Assembly (NCBI GenBank): GCA_964396415.1
Contig: CAYNFM010000141.1
Coordinates: 1-7,176 of the forward strand
Length of the DNA stretch: 7,176 nt
Source of the DNA: UBA1306 sp964396415
GTDB lineage: Bacteria; Spirochaetota; Spirochaetia; Treponematales; Rectinemataceae
Direction of reading: 5' to 3'
Positions within the stretch are counted from its first letter, which is position 1. Each line of letters begins with the position of its first letter. Positions 5,564 through 7,176 of this stretch are shown here, piece by piece. The translations under genes were made by a program, and so were the position numbers. Below the pieces are notes generated by a model. It made no database searches, had not been told where the DNA came from, and worked only from the letters and a program-made list of their open reading frames with translations.

Positions 5564-6144
5564 TTATCCTCTGCCTTCGGCTCGATCCGCCCCTCGACGC
5601 TCTCGCGGAAGGAGAAGGAGCGCGTTCGCGCCTCCGCCTCGAAGCCCGCGCCGCTCACCCGCGAGCCGTCGGCCCTGCTTATCGTGACCGTCCGGTCCAG
5701 CCGTCCCTCCAGCCTCTTGTCCTTGTCTATCCAGCGCAGGTATTCGCCTTGGAGGATCGCGTCCTCTTTCTTCGACTCGAGGCGCACGCTGCCGGAGAAT
5801 TCGGCGTCCTTGGTGTCGCTGTGGTAAATCGCGCCGTCGGCCTTCCCGAAGGACAGGAGCTCGCCCGTATCGGGATCGAATTCCGAGAAGCTCACGTCGG
5901 TGAGCATCGTCTTCTTGCTCGTCTCGTAGACCTCCGCGCGCGCGGCCTTCAGCTCGAAGTTCCTCTTGCCCCTCACGACGACCGTATGCGAATAGTTCGT
6001 GAAGACCAAGGCCGGCAGCTCCTCCTCCTCTCCTTCCTGCCGAGGGGCGTATCCCGCGACGCTGCATCCCGAGATGATGGCGGCCGCGACGACCGCCGTG
6101 GCGAAGGAGCGCGCGGCGAGGAGCCGGTGCTCAGGCTTTCGCAT
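5560..6144 (-). CDS. lptC: LptC-like lipoprotein of the LPS transport bridge
   Basis: A 194-residue protein placed and patterned as LptC, which links LptBFG to LptA. The N-terminus has a basic start, a hydrophobic core AVVAAAII and a lipobox ISGC, so Cys27 would be lipidated; many LptC proteins, including the E. coli one, are instead held by an N-terminal membrane helix. The rest is beta-rich (residues 45-190), with motifs such as FTNYSHTVVVRGKRNFELKA, DAEFSGSVRLESKKEDAILQGEYLRW and LEGRLDRTVTISRADGSRVSGAGFEAEA that resemble the LptC/OstA fold. The ATG at 6144 lies 14 bases inside the pyrG end, with no strong ribosome site, so its translation is probably coupled to pyrG. Confidence 0.85.
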   Translation of the reverse strand: MRKPEHRLLAARSFATAVVAAAIISGCSVAGYAPRQEGEEEELPALVFTNYSHTVVVRGKRNFELKAARAEVYETSKKTMLTDVSFSEFDPDTGELLSFGKADGAIYHSDTKDAEFSGSVRLESKKEDAILQGEYLRWIDKDKRLEGRLDRTVTISRADGSRVSGAGFEAEARTRSFSFRESVEGRIEPKAEDK

Positions 6145-7176
6145 TCTTTATGCATGCCCCGATGAAGCTCTTGAACAGCGGCGCCGGCTGGACGGGCCTC
6201 GACTTGAATTCGGGATGGCACTGCACCCCGAGGCCCCAGGGATGGTCGGCCCACTCGACGGCCTCGACGAGGCTTCCGTCCGGCGTCATCGCCGTGACCA
6301 GGAGGCCCGTCCTCTCGAGGTCGGCCTTGAAGGCGTTGGAGACCTCGTACCTGTGCCTATGCCGCTCCCATATCGAGTCGGTTCCGTAGATCTTGCGTAT
6401 CAGCGTGCCCGCCTTGAGCACGCTCTCGCTCTTCCCCAGGCGCTGCGTGCCGCCGTAGCTCTTTACGTCCACCTGCTCCTCGAGGAGGCTGATTACGCCG
6501 TGCCCGCTGTCCTGGTTGAACTCCGTCGAGTCGGCGTCCTCCCACCCGAGCACGTCGCGCGCCCATTCGATGACCATCATCTGCATCCCGAGGCAGATCC
6601 CGAAATAGGGGACATCGTTCTCGCGCGCCCACTTCGCGGCCCGGACCATTCCCGCCGACCCGCGCTGGCCGTAGCCGCCCGGCACCAGGATCCCGTCGAT
6701 CCCGGCGAATACCTGGGCCATGTCGGCCCCCTCGGCCTCCAGCCTGCCCGAGTCGACCTTGATCGCGTCGACTGCCGCCTCGTTGGCGATGCCGCCGTGG
6801 GAGAGCGCCTCCCAGACGGATTTGTAGGAATCCGTGAGGTCCATGTACTTGCCGACTACTCCAACGCGGACCCGGCGCTTCGGCTCCCGGTACTTGCGCA
6901 CCACCTCGATCCACTCCCTCAGGTCGGCGTGCCGGCTCTCGATGCCCATCTTCTTGAGAAGGAAGGTGTCGAAGCCCTGGGCGTGGTAGAGGAGGGGCAA
7001 CTCGTAAATGGTGGTCCTAGCGTCGTGGCCGGAGATCACCCCGTCGAATTCGACGTTCGTGAAGCTCGCGATCTTGCGCCGCATCCCCTCGTCTATCGGC
7101 TCGGCCGCCCTGATGACCAGGGCGTCGGGCTGGATGCCGACCTCCTGCAGCTCCTTGACGGCGTGCTGCGTGGGCT
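6131..7176 (-). CDS. pyrG: CTP synthase, C-terminal 347 residues (5' end beyond the window)
   Basis: CTP synthase makes CTP from UTP, ATP and glutamine, the last step of de novo pyrimidine nucleotide synthesis. The visible part opens with PTQHAVKELQEVGIQPD, the conserved end of the synthase domain, and continues through VGVVGKYMDLTDSYKSVWEAL into the glutamine amidotransferase domain. There the oxyanion strand PGGYGQRG, the nucleophile motif FGICLGMQ (Cys codon 6593-6595), HRHRYEVSN and the His-Glu pair of QCHPEF are all intact. About 200 N-terminal residues lie to the right of the window; a full protein of about 540-550 is expected. It is the first visible gene of a run with lptC, lptA and lptB, overlapping lptC by 14 bases. 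It appears full-function. Confidence 0.97.
   Translation of the reverse strand, partial: PTQHAVKELQEVGIQPDALVIRAAEPIDEGMRRKIASFTNVEFDGVISGHDARTTIYELPLLYHAQGFDTFLLKKMGIESRHADLREWIEVVRKYREPKRRVRVGVVGKYMDLTDSYKSVWEALSHGGIANEAAVDAIKVDSGRLEAEGADMAQVFAGIDGILVPGGYGQRGSAGMVRAAKWARENDVPYFGICLGMQMMVIEWARDVLGWEDADSTEFNQDSGHGVISLLEEQVDVKSYGGTQRLGKSESVLKAGTLIRKIYGTDSIWERHRHRYEVSNAFKADLERTGLLVTAMTPDGSLVEAVEWADHPWGLGVQCHPEFKSRPVQPAPLFKSFIGACIKNAKA

Overview
The window is a GC-rich stretch of bacterial chromosome in which every supported gene lies on the minus strand, so transcription runs from the right edge to the left. In that order it carries the 3' two-thirds of pyrG (CTP synthase), lptC, lptA and lptB (parts of the lipopolysaccharide-transport bridge), a TatD-family nuclease, a tRNA-dihydrouridine synthase, a radical-SAM enzyme of the YhcC/YtqA (MnmL) family, a conserved-looking protein of unknown function, and three tRNA genes (Ser-UGA, Ser-GCU and a partial Arg-GCG). 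An envelope transport system with a lipoprotein LptC shows a diderm (Gram-negative) bacterium. The high GC, frequent GTG starts and the arrangement of genes would fit a free-living or environmental spirochaete, but that assignment is an impression and was not tested.

Right block (4050-7176): pyrG, lptC, lptA and lptB are joined by overlapping stop and start codons (14, 4 and 4 bases), a tightly coupled operon whose promoter lies outside the window. It pairs CTP supply with envelope lipid export. No KDO-synthesis genes sit between pyrG and lptC, and no rpoN follows lptB, unlike the order familiar from several proteobacteria. Middle spacer (3848-4049): this 202-base gap is dense in signals. It has two good sigma70-type promoters pointing toward tatD, a GC-rich hairpin just after lptB, a second hairpin overlapping the -35 of the nearer promoter, and a weak terminator candidate.

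Central block (937-3847): tatD stands alone after its promoters. A 188-base spacer then holds a large imperfect inverted repeat built from ACGGAG-type units, resembling an interspersed repeat. The dus gene and the radical-SAM gene overlap by ATGA, giving a probable two-gene tRNA-modification operon, and the unknown gene follows closely.

Left block (1-429): the tRNA cluster has its own near-consensus promoter (TTGACA, 17 bases, TATGTT) with a GC-rich discriminator. None of the tRNAs whose 3' end is visible encodes CCA. The Arg tRNA has an unmodified-type GCG anticodon instead of the usual bacterial ACG.

The region is mostly housekeeping. I found no phage, CRISPR or defence system. The points most worth a second look are the lptB-tatD spacer, the TatD protein with altered metal-site residues, the ACGGAG repeat, the tRNA-Arg(GCG), and the unknown gene beside the tRNA-modification pair.
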